DNA of 64,000 bases, from contig CAWBQT010000016.1 of the NCBI GenBank assembly GCA_963790875.1, positions 744,001 to 808,000 of the forward strand, read 5' to 3'. Position numbers and translations under genes: made by a program. Source of the DNA: AP-15 sp963790875 (GTDB lineage: Bacteria > Pseudomonadota > Alphaproteobacteria > ATCC43930 > CGMCC-115725). A model generated the notes under the pieces. That model had not been told where the DNA came from and ran no database searches. It was given only the letters and a program-made list of their open reading frames with translations. Positions 56,937 through 64,000 of the stretch are shown here, in pieces (position 1 is the stretch's first letter; every line of letters begins with the position of its first letter).

Positions 56937-58126
56937 TCACTTGTCGGCGATGTGCGCGTCGATGACCATCAGCCTGTGGCGATCGAACAGCTCGACCTCC
57001 GTTCCGTTCGCGACGACCGCGAAACAGGCGTGCCGCGGTTCGATCTTCTGCCAGTCGCGGCACAGCCGGTCGCCCTCGACGCGCCATGCGGCGGTGTCGT
57101 CGGCGGTTTCGTCGGATCCTTTGAGGAGCACGGCGCCGCCGTCACGGCCGAGGCGCATACGGTACGGCCCGGCGGGGCCGCACCCTCGCCGAAGACCAGC
57201 GTCTTCCCCGGCAGCAGCCGGGCGAGCTCCGCGCCGTCCGGGCGCGCCGCGGGCCGCCGCGAGCGATGCGTCCCGGCCGATATCCCGGAACCCGCCGGCG
57301 TCGAAGACGAGCCAGAACAGCCGGCCGATTTCCCTGAGGCTCGGCCCGCCATCCGGCAGGCGTGGGGCACGACTGACGACGACGAGGTCGTCGGCCGGCA
57401 TGACAAAGGCGAATTGGCCGCCGGCACCTCAGGCGAAAAGGCTGCCCGGCGGCAGCTGCGCGACCGGCGCGAACGCGTTGTCGACGAAGCCGGTCCACCA
57501 CAGATAGCCGTAGCCCGGACCGACGCCCGATTGCGAATAGGGCCGCGTGGTATCTTTGACCCATTGCGCCGGAACGATCTGGCGGTCGCGCCACTTGCCG
57601 CCCGCGAGGTAGAGGAGCGCAAAGCGGGTGAGGTCGCGCGCGCTCGTGCCGGGCGGATGGCTGAACCGGGGCGGCCGCAGCTCGGCCATCCGGCGCGTCT
57701 CGTAGAGCGCCGGATGGTAGACGCCGGAGCGCGCTTCGAGCAGGTCGCGCACCATCGCGGTCTTTTCCATTGCACTGAGCGACGGCGCATTGTCGTCGAT
57801 GCCGAGGGCGCCGAGCCTCGCGTCGAGATCGATCTGGCGACGGTCGACGGCGATGCCGAAGAGCGCGTTCAACAGGCTCTTGCGCACCGAGGCGAGCGGC
57901 GTCTTCGCCGCGATATCGCCCCACTGCGCGACGACGAGCCCGTGACGCACGATCATCACCGCGGTCGCGCCGATCTCCCCTGCGACCAGGCTTTGGCCGC
58001 AGACCATCCGGCTGCCGCCGCGCCGGCCGCTTCCCAGGCGGCGCCGGGAAAGTGTTCCTCGGCCCGGCCGGATATCGCCAGCAGCCAGAAAAGGACGGAG
58101 CAGAAGCCGATCAGGTAGAATCTCAT
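56937..58126 (-). pseudogene. Serine beta-lactamase-like hydrolase, multiply broken
   Basis: The reading frame starts at ATG 58126 with a signal peptide (MRFYLIGFCSVLFWLLAIS, then GRAEEHFPGAAW), but needs one more G at the run 57977-57980 to reach the catalytic part, which has PLASVRKSLLNALFG (SxxK), the ARSGVYHPALY and GVGPGYGYLWWTGF blocks typical of penicillin-binding-protein-like serine hydrolases. A TGA at 57429-57431 interrupts LFA-GAGGQFAFVMPADDLVVV, where Ser (TCA) would fit. Two further compensating shifts (about 57240 and 57168) are needed for PDGAELARLLPGKTLVFGEG and the C-terminal domain. At least four lesions: a pseudogene or poor sequence. Confidence 0.8.
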
Positions 58127-58177
58127 CGGAAGCGACCTGTGGCGACCTTCGCGGGTCGAGAGGAGCGGAAGCCAAGC

Positions 58178-58693
58178 ATGACGATCTTCTTCACCAGCGA
58201 CACGCATTTCGGGCATGGCGGCGCGCTCGGCCTCTATCGCCGGCCGTTTGCGTCGGTACCGGCGATGAACGAGGCGATGATTGCGCGGTGGAACGCGACG
58301 GTCGGCCCCGACGACGAAATCTGGCATCTCGGCGATTTCGCAATCAAGCAGCCCGCCGCGGCGGTGGTGGAGTGGCTCGAGCGCCTCAACGGCAAAAAGC
58401 ATCTCGTCGCCGGCAACAACGATCCGCCCGAAACGGCCGGCGAAAGGGGCTGGGCGAGCGTCATGCCCTATGCCGAGATGACCGTCGACGGCGTCTTTCT
58501 GGTGCTGTGCCATTATCCGTTCCGCAGCTGGCGGCGGATGACGAAGGGCTCGGTCAACCTGCACGGCCATTGCCACGGCCGCCTGAAGCCGCAGCCGCGG
58601 CAGGTCGACGTTGGCGTCGATGTCTGGGATTTCCACCCGATCACCTTGACCGAGATCCTGGCGCGCCGCGCGCGCGTCAAGGCGCCGTTGTGA
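58178..58693 (+). CDS. Metallophosphoesterase
   Basis: A 171-residue calcineurin-like phosphoesterase. Metal and catalytic motifs are in order: FTSDTHFGHGG (DxH), WHLGDFA (GD), LVAGNND (GNxD) and the C-terminal NLHGHCHGR (GHxH). Family members of this size hydrolyse phosphodiesters or act on nucleotides; the substrate is unknown. ATG 58178 is preceded by AGAGGAGCG at slightly long spacing. It reads in the direction of acoA, 54 bp upstream of it. Confidence 0.88.
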   Translation: MTIFFTSDTHFGHGGALGLYRRPFASVPAMNEAMIARWNATVGPDDEIWHLGDFAIKQPAAAVVEWLERLNGKKHLVAGNNDPPETAGERGWASVMPYAEMTVDGVFLVLCHYPFRSWRRMTKGSVNLHGHCHGRLKPQPRQVDVGVDVWDFHPITLTEILARRARVKAPL

Positions 58694-58747
58694 AGCCGTC
58701 GCGAAGCAGGCAGAATCCGGCCGAGAAGGGACGCGAGGGAGGATGAC

Positions 58748-59716
58748 GTGCAGCTGAGCCGCGAGGAATTGCTCCGGGCCTATCGCAGCATGGCGACGAT
58801 CCGCCGCTTCGAGGAGCGCGTGCAGGATGAGTTTTCGAAGGGCGGCATTCCCGGCTTCGTCCATCTCTATGCCGGGCAGGAAGCCTCGGCGGTCGGCGTC
58901 TGCTCGCATCTCGGGGACGACGACTACATCGCCAGCACGCATCGCGGGCACGGCCATTCGATCGCCAAGGGTTGTGATCCGGTCGCGATGATGCAGGAAC
59001 TGTTCGCCAGGAGGGGCGGGCTGTGCGGCGGCAAGGGCGGCTCGATGCATATCGCCGATCTCGACCGCGGCATGCTCGGCGCCAACGGCATCGTCGGCGG
59101 CGGCCCGCCTCTCGTGGTCGGCGCGGCGCTCAGCGCCAAGACCCTCGGCCGCGGCACGGTCGCCATATCGTTCACCGGCGACGGCGGCTCGAACCAGGGC
59201 ACCACCTTCGAGGCGATGAACCTGGCGGTGGTGCTGCGGCTTCCGGCGATCTTCGTCTTCGAGAACAACCAATACGGCGAGGGCACCGGGGTCGGCTATG
59301 CCGTCGGCAGCGGCGACATCGCCGGGCGCGCCAAGGGCTTCGGCCTGCCGGCGGTCAAGGTTTCGGGCGACGATTTCTTCGCGGTGCACGAGGCGGCCGG
59401 AGACGCGGTCGCGCGCGCCCGCGAGGGAAAAGGCCCCAGCGCCATCGAGGTCGATACCTGCCGGTTCTACGGCCACCATTCGGGCGACGCGCAGCTTTAT
59501 CGCGGCAAGGACGAGGTCCGCCAACTGCGCGAATCGCGCGATTGCCTGAAACATTTCCGCCGCCGCGTCGGCGAGGCGGCGCTGCTCGACCTGGCGGCGA
59601 TCGACGCGGTCGATGCCGAGGTCGCGGCCCTGATCGAGCGCGCCGTCGCCACGGCACGCGCCGCAGAAGCGCCGGCGGACGCCGATCTGTTGACCGACGT
59701 TTATGTCTCGTACTGA
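58748..59716 (+). CDS. acoA: 2-oxo acid/acetoin dehydrogenase E1 alpha subunit
   Basis: A 322-residue thiamine diphosphate-dependent E1 alpha subunit. Conserved blocks: MATIRRFEERVQDEF, GFVHLYAGQEASAVGV, ASTHRGHGHSIAKG, GGKGGSMHIAD, and the ThDP motif FTGDGGSNQGTTFEAMNLA ... FENNQYGEGT. The phrase pattern is that of AcoA/PdhA of the acetoin type. GTG 58748 follows GAGGGAGGATGAC. It forms an enzyme with the beta subunit 128 bp downstream. No E2 or E3 gene is in the window, so substrate (acetoin or a 2-oxo acid) stays open. Confidence 0.9.
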   Translation: MQLSREELLRAYRSMATIRRFEERVQDEFSKGGIPGFVHLYAGQEASAVGVCSHLGDDDYIASTHRGHGHSIAKGCDPVAMMQELFARRGGLCGGKGGSMHIADLDRGMLGANGIVGGGPPLVVGAALSAKTLGRGTVAISFTGDGGSNQGTTFEAMNLAVVLRLPAIFVFENNQYGEGTGVGYAVGSGDIAGRAKGFGLPAVKVSGDDFFAVHEAAGDAVARAREGKGPSAIEVDTCRFYGHHSGDAQLYRGKDEVRQLRESRDCLKHFRRRVGEAALLDLAAIDAVDAEVAALIERAVATARAAEAPADADLLTDVYVSY

Positions 59717-59844
59717 GAAAAAACGCTGTACCGCGGAGAGCACCAAGGAATCGCAAAGAACGCAAAGGAGATTGCCGGCATAGCGCCCTTTGCGAAACCT
59801 TCGCGCCCTTTGCGGTAATTTTTGGTTTTTGAAGGAGCGTCGGG
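59717..59844. repeat. Intergenic CGCAAAG-type repeat
   Basis: The 128-bp gap between acoA and acoB contains ATCGCAAAGAACGCAAAGG and, on the other strand, CCGCAAAGGGCGCGAAGG then TTTCGCAAAGGGC. This resembles a widespread class of intergenic elements made of NNGCAAAG/NCGCAGAG words. The two arms (59751-59771 and about 59780-59813) can fold back imperfectly. Confidence 0.55.
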
Positions 59845-60855
59845 ATGCCGCAGAAATCGATCCGCCAGGCGTTGAACGAGGCGCTGGCCCAGGAGATGAG
59901 GCGCGACCCGCGCGTCGTCGTGATTGGCGAGGATGTCGCGGGCGGCGCCGGCACCGAGGGGCAGCGCGACGCCTATGGCGGCGTGCTCGGCGTCACCAAG
60001 GGACTCCTCGCCGAGTTCGGCGAGGCGCGCGTCATCGACACGCCGATCACCGAGTCGGCGATCATGGGTGCGGCGGCCGGCGCCGCGGTCACCGGTTTGC
60101 GGCCGGTCGCCGAACTGATGTTCTCCGATTTCTTCGGCGTCTGCTTCGACCAGATCTTCAACCAGGCGGCCAAGTTCCGCTACATGTTCGGCGGCAAGGC
60201 CACAACGCCGCTCGTCATCCGCACGATGATCGGCGCCGGGCGCAGTGCCGCGGCGCAGCATTCGCAGAGCCCGTACCACATCTTCACCTCGGTGCCGGGC
60301 CTGAAATGCGTCGTGCCGTCGAACGCCTATGACGCCAAAGGGCTGTTGATCCAGGCGATCCGCGACGACGATCCGGTCATCTTCTGCGAACACAAGCTGA
60401 TGTACGATTTGCGCGCCGAGGTGCCCGACGAGCCCTATGCGATCCCGTTCGGCGAGGCGAACATCCTGCGCGACGGTGACGACGTGACGGTCGTCGCCCT
60501 TGCCCGCATGGTGCATTACGCCGGCGAAGCGGCCGAGACCCTGGCGAAAGAGGGGATCGAGTGTGAGCTGATCGACCCGCGCACGACCTCGCCGCTCGAC
60601 GAGGACACGATCCTCGAAAGCGTCGAGCGGACCGGTCGGCTCGTCGTCGTCGACGAGGCGACGCCGCGCTGCAGCATGGCGACCGATATCGCGGCGCTTG
60701 TCGCCGACCAGGCCTTTGCCGCGCTGAAGGCCCCGGTCCGCCGCGTGACCGCGCCGCACACCCCGGTGCCATTCGCGCCGTCGCTCGAAAAGCTCTATAT
60801 CCCAAGCCCCGAAAAGATCGCCGCCGCGATCCGCGAAGTGCACGGCTACACCTGA
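59845..60855 (+). CDS. acoB: 2-oxo acid/acetoin dehydrogenase E1 beta subunit
   Basis: A 336-residue transketolase-Pyr-domain E1 beta subunit, partner of acoA. Typical blocks: RQALNEALAQEMRRDPRVVVIGEDVAGGAGTEG, RVIDTPITESAIMGAAAGAAVTGLRPVAELMFSDF, MFGGKATTPLVIRTM, GAGRSAAAQHSQSPYHIFTSVPGLKCVVPS and the C-terminal GRLVVVDEATPRCSMATDIAALVADQAF. The start is ATG 59845 with GAAGGAG upstream. Gene order alpha-beta is the usual one. Confidence 0.92.
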   Translation: MPQKSIRQALNEALAQEMRRDPRVVVIGEDVAGGAGTEGQRDAYGGVLGVTKGLLAEFGEARVIDTPITESAIMGAAAGAAVTGLRPVAELMFSDFFGVCFDQIFNQAAKFRYMFGGKATTPLVIRTMIGAGRSAAAQHSQSPYHIFTSVPGLKCVVPSNAYDAKGLLIQAIRDDDPVIFCEHKLMYDLRAEVPDEPYAIPFGEANILRDGDDVTVVALARMVHYAGEAAETLAKEGIECELIDPRTTSPLDEDTILESVERTGRLVVVDEATPRCSMATDIAALVADQAFAALKAPVRRVTAPHTPVPFAPSLEKLYIPSPEKIAAAIREVHGYT

Positions 60856-60894
60856 CTGGACCCAAGGTGGGGAACCCACGCGGCGCCCGCGCGC

Positions 60895-61656
60895 TCAGAA
60901 CTGTACGCGCTGGGTCAACGCACCGTCGATGATCAGATTGGTGCCGGTGATGAAGCCGGCGCGCGGGCTGGCCAGAAAGACGACGGCGTTGGCGACCTCT
61001 TGCGGCGTGCCCATCCGCCCCATCGGGTTGCGCCCGAGCATGATCTTGAACATTTCGGGGTTGTTCTCTTCGAGCGTGTTCCACACCCCGCCGGCGAAAT
61101 AGACGTTGCCGGGCGACACCATGTTGGCCCGCACTCCCTTTGCCGCGAGGTTGCGGGCGAGCGCCTTGACATAGGGAACGAGCGCCGCCTTGACCGAGGC
61201 ATAGGGCCGCGGCGCCCCGGCGATCTCGATGGCTCCGGTCGTGCCGATGACGACGATGGCCCCGGCCGCCGACTTTTCGAGGAACGGGATCGCCGCCTCG
61301 ACGCCGGCGACCGTCCCCATGACGTCGATGTCGAGGCTCCGCCGCCAGGATTCTTCGTCCATCGTTTGCGCCAGCGCGCTGACGTTGGCAACGAAGATGC
61401 CGAGGCCGCCGAGCGCGGCGGCGGCCTCGCCGACCCAGGCGCGCAGCGCCCTTGTGTCGGCGACGTCGACGGCGCCGGCATAGGCCTCGACCCCCTTCCC
61501 GGCAAAGGCGACCACGGCCGCGTCGAGGCCGGCCCGGCCGCGGGCGCAGAGCGCCAGGCTGCAGCCCTCTTCGGCCAGCGTTTCGGCAATCGCGCGACCG
61601 ATGCCGCGCGTACCGCCGGTGACGATCGCCTTTTTCCCGGCCAGACCCAGATCCAA
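60895..61656 (-). CDS. SDR family NAD(P)-dependent oxidoreductase
   Basis: A 253-residue classical short-chain dehydrogenase/reductase. The nucleotide motif is VTGGTRGIGRAIAETLA, with NVSALAQT at the NNAG position, and the active-site block ends with APRPYASVKAALVPYVKALARNLA (YxxxK). A C-terminal GRMGTPQEVANAVVFLASPRAGFITGTNLIIDGA matches FabG-like members. TTG 61656 is proposed as the start because GAGGGAGG lies just upstream and the N-terminal LDLGLAGKKAIVTGG fits the fold; longer versions are not conserved. Convergent with acoB. Substrate unknown. Confidence 0.87.
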   Translation of the reverse strand: MDLGLAGKKAIVTGGTRGIGRAIAETLAEEGCSLALCARGRAGLDAAVVAFAGKGVEAYAGAVDVADTRALRAWVGEAAAALGGLGIFVANVSALAQTMDEESWRRSLDIDVMGTVAGVEAAIPFLEKSAAGAIVVIGTTGAIEIAGAPRPYASVKAALVPYVKALARNLAAKGVRANMVSPGNVYFAGGVWNTLEENNPEMFKIMLGRNPMGRMGTPQEVANAVVFLASPRAGFITGTNLIIDGALTQRVQF

Positions 61657-61885
61657 CTGCGCCTCCCTCAGCCGCCTCCCGAACCTGTCACTGCGAGCGC
61701 AGCGAAGCAATCCTCGATCAGGCTGCTCCCGGCTCATCGGGATTGCGCCGTTCGAGACGCCGCCTCGCGGCGGCTCCCTCAGGAGCGCCTTGCGACGCCT
61801 GGCGCTGACCGCCCGGGTGGCGGCGAATTGCCTTTTCGTCGGCGCTTGGCGAGACTGCGGCGAGGCCGCCACGGGAGGGTTCGGC
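61657..61885. repeat. Divergent gap with GTCACTGCGAGCG-type repeat
   Basis: About 230 bp between the SDR (minus) and the aminotransferase (plus). At about 61687-61712 GTCACTGCGAGCGCAGCGAAGCAATC matches a widely dispersed intergenic repeat. CGCCTCGCGGCGG-like palindromic pieces follow at about 61760-61780. Promoters for both genes must be here too. Confidence 0.55.
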
Positions 61886-62812
61886 ATGCCGCGCGAAAAC
61901 CAACGCGTCGCCTGGTTCAACGGCAAGGTCCTGCGCGAAAGCGAGGTCGTCATTCCGTTCCGCGACCAGGGCTTTCTGAAGGGCGATGCGGTCTTTGACA
62001 TGACCCGCAGCTTCGCCGGCCGGGCGTTCCGCCTCGGACAGCACGTCGACCGGCTCTACCGCTCGCTCAAATACCTCGAGATCGATCCGGGCATCGCGCC
62101 GGCAGAAATGACCGCGATCAGCGAGGAAGTACTGGCGAGGAACCGGCATCTCTTGGGCCCGGACGAGGATTACTGGATTGCGCAGCGGGTGAGCCGCGGC
62201 GTCCTGCCGGTCGCCGGCGACGATTGGGATCATTACGGGCCGAACGTCATCGTCGAATGCCAGCCCCTCCCGTTGCGCGAGCGCGCCCCGCTGTTTCGCG
62301 ACGGGATCGAGGTGATCACGCCGTCCGTGCGGCGCACGCCGCCGCAATCGCTGTCGCCGCGCGCCAAGATGCACCAATATCTGAACCTGATCCTCGCCGA
62401 CCGCGAGGTGAAGGCGCAGAATGCGGCGGCTTGGGCCGTGCTGCTCGATGTCGACGGCAATCTCGCCGAGGGCCAGGGCAGCAACATATTTCTGGTGCGC
62501 GACGGCGAGCTGGCGACGCCGCGCGAGCGGTTCGTGTTGCCGGGTGTCACGCGCCGGGCGGTGTTCGACCTTGCCGGCGAGCTCGGCATTCCGTGCGTCG
62601 AGCGCGACATCGACCTCTACGACGCCTACACCGCCGACGAGTGCTTTTTGACGTCGACGAGCCTCGTCGTCTGTGGTGTGAAAAGCCTGAACGGCCGAAA
62701 ATTCGCCGCCGGCGCCGTCCCGGGACCGGTCACGCGAAGACTGACCGAGGCCTTCACGGAACTCGTCGGCTGCGACTTTGTCGCGCAATATCTCCGGCAT
62801 CTCGACGGCTGA
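61886..62812 (+). CDS. Class IV (branched-chain/D-amino acid type) aminotransferase
   Basis: A 308-residue PLP-dependent fold type IV transaminase. It shows WFNGKVLRESEVVIPFRDQGFLKGDAVFDMTRSF, the catalytic Lys in SPRAKMHQYLNLILA, DVDGNLAEGQGSNIFLVRDGEL (family signature) and ECFLTSTSLVVCGVKSLNGR. Either D-alanine- or branched-chain-like activity is possible; the lack of other biosynthetic genes nearby prevents a closer call. ATG 61886 follows GGGAGGGTTCGGC; the frame is open far upstream without conservation. Confidence 0.86.
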   Translation: MPRENQRVAWFNGKVLRESEVVIPFRDQGFLKGDAVFDMTRSFAGRAFRLGQHVDRLYRSLKYLEIDPGIAPAEMTAISEEVLARNRHLLGPDEDYWIAQRVSRGVLPVAGDDWDHYGPNVIVECQPLPLRERAPLFRDGIEVITPSVRRTPPQSLSPRAKMHQYLNLILADREVKAQNAAAWAVLLDVDGNLAEGQGSNIFLVRDGELATPRERFVLPGVTRRAVFDLAGELGIPCVERDIDLYDAYTADECFLTSTSLVVCGVKSLNGRKFAAGAVPGPVTRRLTEAFTELVGCDFVAQYLRHLDG

Positions 62813-62928
62813 GAGCGCCGCTCACCACGCTCGGTTCCGGCGTGCCCCGGGGATCGCGCGGCGCGCGGCTGCATATCCGCTAATCGCAGGCGGCTCGGCA
62901 GTCGGGCCGCAAGTCGACGGAGGTTTTC

Positions 62929-63459
62929 GTGAAGAAGACACTGCTCGCCGCGGCCCTCGCGGCCGGCGCCGTGATCGCCGTGCCCAGCGTCACCAGCCTG
63001 GCGCAGGATCCGAACCCGCCTGGCGCGCCGGCCGCAGCGCCGGAAAGCGGCGGGGGGCCGGCGATGCCGCGAATGGACGGCGGACCGATGCTGCGCCACA
63101 TGATGATGGGGAGGATGCATGGCGGCGGCCCGCAGGATTGGTGTATCGACCGGCTCGCCTGGCGCGCGGCGCGGCGTGCCTATATCGAGACCAAGCTCGA
63201 CCTGACCGCGGCGCAGCGCCCGTTATGGGACAGGGTGGAGGCCGCCGCACAGGCGGAACAGCAGAAGGAACGTCAGCTCTGCACCACGCTGAAGACCGCG
63301 ACCGAGCCGACCGTCATCGATCGCATGGACCGGATGCAGCAGTTCCTATCGGCGCGGCTCGACGGGCTGCGGGCGGCGCAGCCGGCGGTCGCGGCGCTCT
63401 ATCAGGCACTGACACCGGCACAGCGGGCGATCCTCGACCATCCGTTCCACCGGTCGTAA
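62929..63459 (+). CDS. Periplasmic LTxxQ-motif (Spy/CpxP-like) protein
   Basis: A 176-residue exported helical protein. Signal peptide MKKTLLAAALAAGAVIAVPS with cleavage near SLAQ, then a Pro/Gly/Met-rich linker (about 30-60, HMMMGRMHGGG) and a helical domain with LTAAQRPLWDRVE and LTPAQRAILD, two LTxxQ motifs of the Spy/CpxP family. Members act as periplasmic chaperones or stress sensors; the Met/His-rich stretch could bind metal. GTG 62929 follows GGAGG. It stands alone between the aminotransferase and etfB. Confidence 0.8.
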   Translation: MKKTLLAAALAAGAVIAVPSVTSLAQDPNPPGAPAAAPESGGGPAMPRMDGGPMLRHMMMGRMHGGGPQDWCIDRLAWRAARRAYIETKLDLTAAQRPLWDRVEAAAQAEQQKERQLCTTLKTATEPTVIDRMDRMQQFLSARLDGLRAAQPAVAALYQALTPAQRAILDHPFHRS

Positions 63460-63636
63460 TCGTTCGATCGTTCTTGCCGCCGTAACGGCACACCGCCCTC
63501 GTCGTACCACGCCGGCCGGTGCCTAGGGCGGGGATCACGAGACCGGAAGGCTAGGACGAGCCTCTTGCCTTCGCCGGGTGCCCGTGCACAATTCGCCGGC
63601 GCGTCCGGCAGTTGCGGCGGCAGAGGCGAGGACGAG

Positions 63637-64000
63637 ATGAAGGCGCTGGTCGCGGTCAAGCGGGTCATCGACTACAACGTCAAGATCCGCGTCAAGGCGG
63701 ACAAGAGCGGGGTCGAAACCGCCAATGTGAAGATGTCGATGAACCCGTTCGACGAGATCGCGATCGAAGAGGCGTTGCGGCTGCGCGAAGCCGGCATCGT
63801 CAGCGAGGTCGTCGCCGTCTCGCTCGGCGTGGCGCAATGCCAGGAGACGATCCGCACCGCGCTGGCGATGGGCGCCGACCGCGGCATCCTGGTCGAGACC
63901 AATACCGAGCTGCAGCCGCTCGCCGTCGCCAAGCTGTTGAAAGCGGTGATCCTCGACGAAAAACCCGAGATCGTGATCATCGGCAAGCAGGCGATTGACG
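63637..64000 (+). CDS. etfB: Electron transfer flavoprotein beta subunit (5' part)
   Basis: The window's last gene, open to the right edge (121 codons seen of about 250). The start MKALVAVKRVIDYNVKIRVK and the following NVKMSMNPFDEIAIEEALRLREAG are the hallmark N-terminus of EtfB, and the CQETIRTALAMGADRGILVE stretch belongs to the same AMP/FAD-binding domain. It carries electrons from acyl-CoA and other dehydrogenases to the ubiquinone pool with EtfA, presumably encoded just outside. ATG 63637 has GAGGACGAG upstream. Confidence 0.95.
   Translation, partial: MKALVAVKRVIDYNVKIRVKADKSGVETANVKMSMNPFDEIAIEEALRLREAGIVSEVVAVSLGVAQCQETIRTALAMGADRGILVETNTELQPLAVAKLLKAVILDEKPEIVIIGKQAID

Noticed and set aside
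57429..57431. TGA read as selenocysteine in the beta-lactamase-like gene
   Set aside because: The position corresponds to a Ser/Gly-type loop residue rather than a redox site, no SECIS-like hairpin was seen, and the gene has other lesions.
57956..59746. A 596-codon minus-strand open frame
   Set aside because: It is antisense to acoA and the phosphoesterase for most of its length; only its last 55 codons (the signal peptide of the beta-lactamase-like gene) are meaningful.

Overview
The window is GC-rich (roughly two thirds G+C, judged by eye) and looks like a chromosomal segment of an alphaproteobacterium, of the Rhizobiales/Rhodospirillales kind. The signs are a groESL operon under a CIRCE operator, a CysNC fusion, class III cyclases fused to TolB-like and TPR domains, SMP-30 and MFS catabolic genes, paired AcoA/AcoB subunits and IS110-type elements. 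No rRNA, tRNA or CRISPR array was seen.

1-8.0 kb, minus strand: an ABC exporter (cut by the edge), a glycosidase-glycosyltransferase fusion, galE, cysNC and cysD. This combines sugar-nucleotide supply, glycan synthesis/export and activated sulfate. 8.05-11.2 kb: a degenerate HtrA-like protein lies divergent from groES-groEL; groEL carries a one-base frameshift. 11.3-19.7 kb: a GspE ATPase and prepilin peptidase back to back, a lysine 2,3-aminomutase-like radical SAM protein, xthA, a methyltransferase, erpA and a large transketolase/AceE-like enzyme. 19.7-23.2 kb: an accessory stretch with hairpins, short repeats, a phage-structural-like protein, a protein of degenerate P-V/I-E repeats and small hypotheticals. 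23.2-29.2 kb: a tight minus-strand operon of an FAD/Fe-S dehydrogenase, a GNAT, a DUF924 protein and an alpha/beta hydrolase.

29.3-44.6 kb is the most patchy region. It holds a cupin, an orphan short VapB antitoxin, an orphan Tat-exported solute-binding protein, SMP-30, a carboxylesterase, a 2-hydroxycarboxylate transporter, an IS110 transposase, a pair of inverted roughly 200-bp dispersed repeats, a SAM-domain fragment of a lost cyclase, an MFS/TetR pair, a broken HigB with intact HigA, a P-loop kinase-like protein and an internally deleted IS with roughly 50-bp terminal inverted repeats. 44.8-50.4 kb: a small membrane protein and an efflux cluster with two HlyD adaptors around a tandemly duplicated ABC-2 permease but no ATPase, then a secreted NTF2/SnoaL-like protein. 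50.5-58.1 kb: a UvrD/Rep helicase, two tandem cyclase-TolB-TPR proteins and a broken serine beta-lactamase-like gene. 58.2-64 kb: a phosphoesterase, AcoA/AcoB, an SDR, a class IV aminotransferase, an LTxxQ periplasmic protein and the start of etfB.

Several genes (groEL, the ABC-2 permease, the first cyclase, the SnoaL-like gene, higB, the beta-lactamase-like gene) are interrupted by single-base indels or a stop, several of them in G runs. This pattern suggests sequencing/assembly error for at least some, with real gene decay as the alternative. No single clear-cut new system was found. The best candidates for follow-up are the ATPase-less double-adaptor exporter, the sulfate-activation/glycan cluster, the IS110 left end with its neighbouring inverted repeats, and the repeat/phage-like module at 19.7-22.3 kb.
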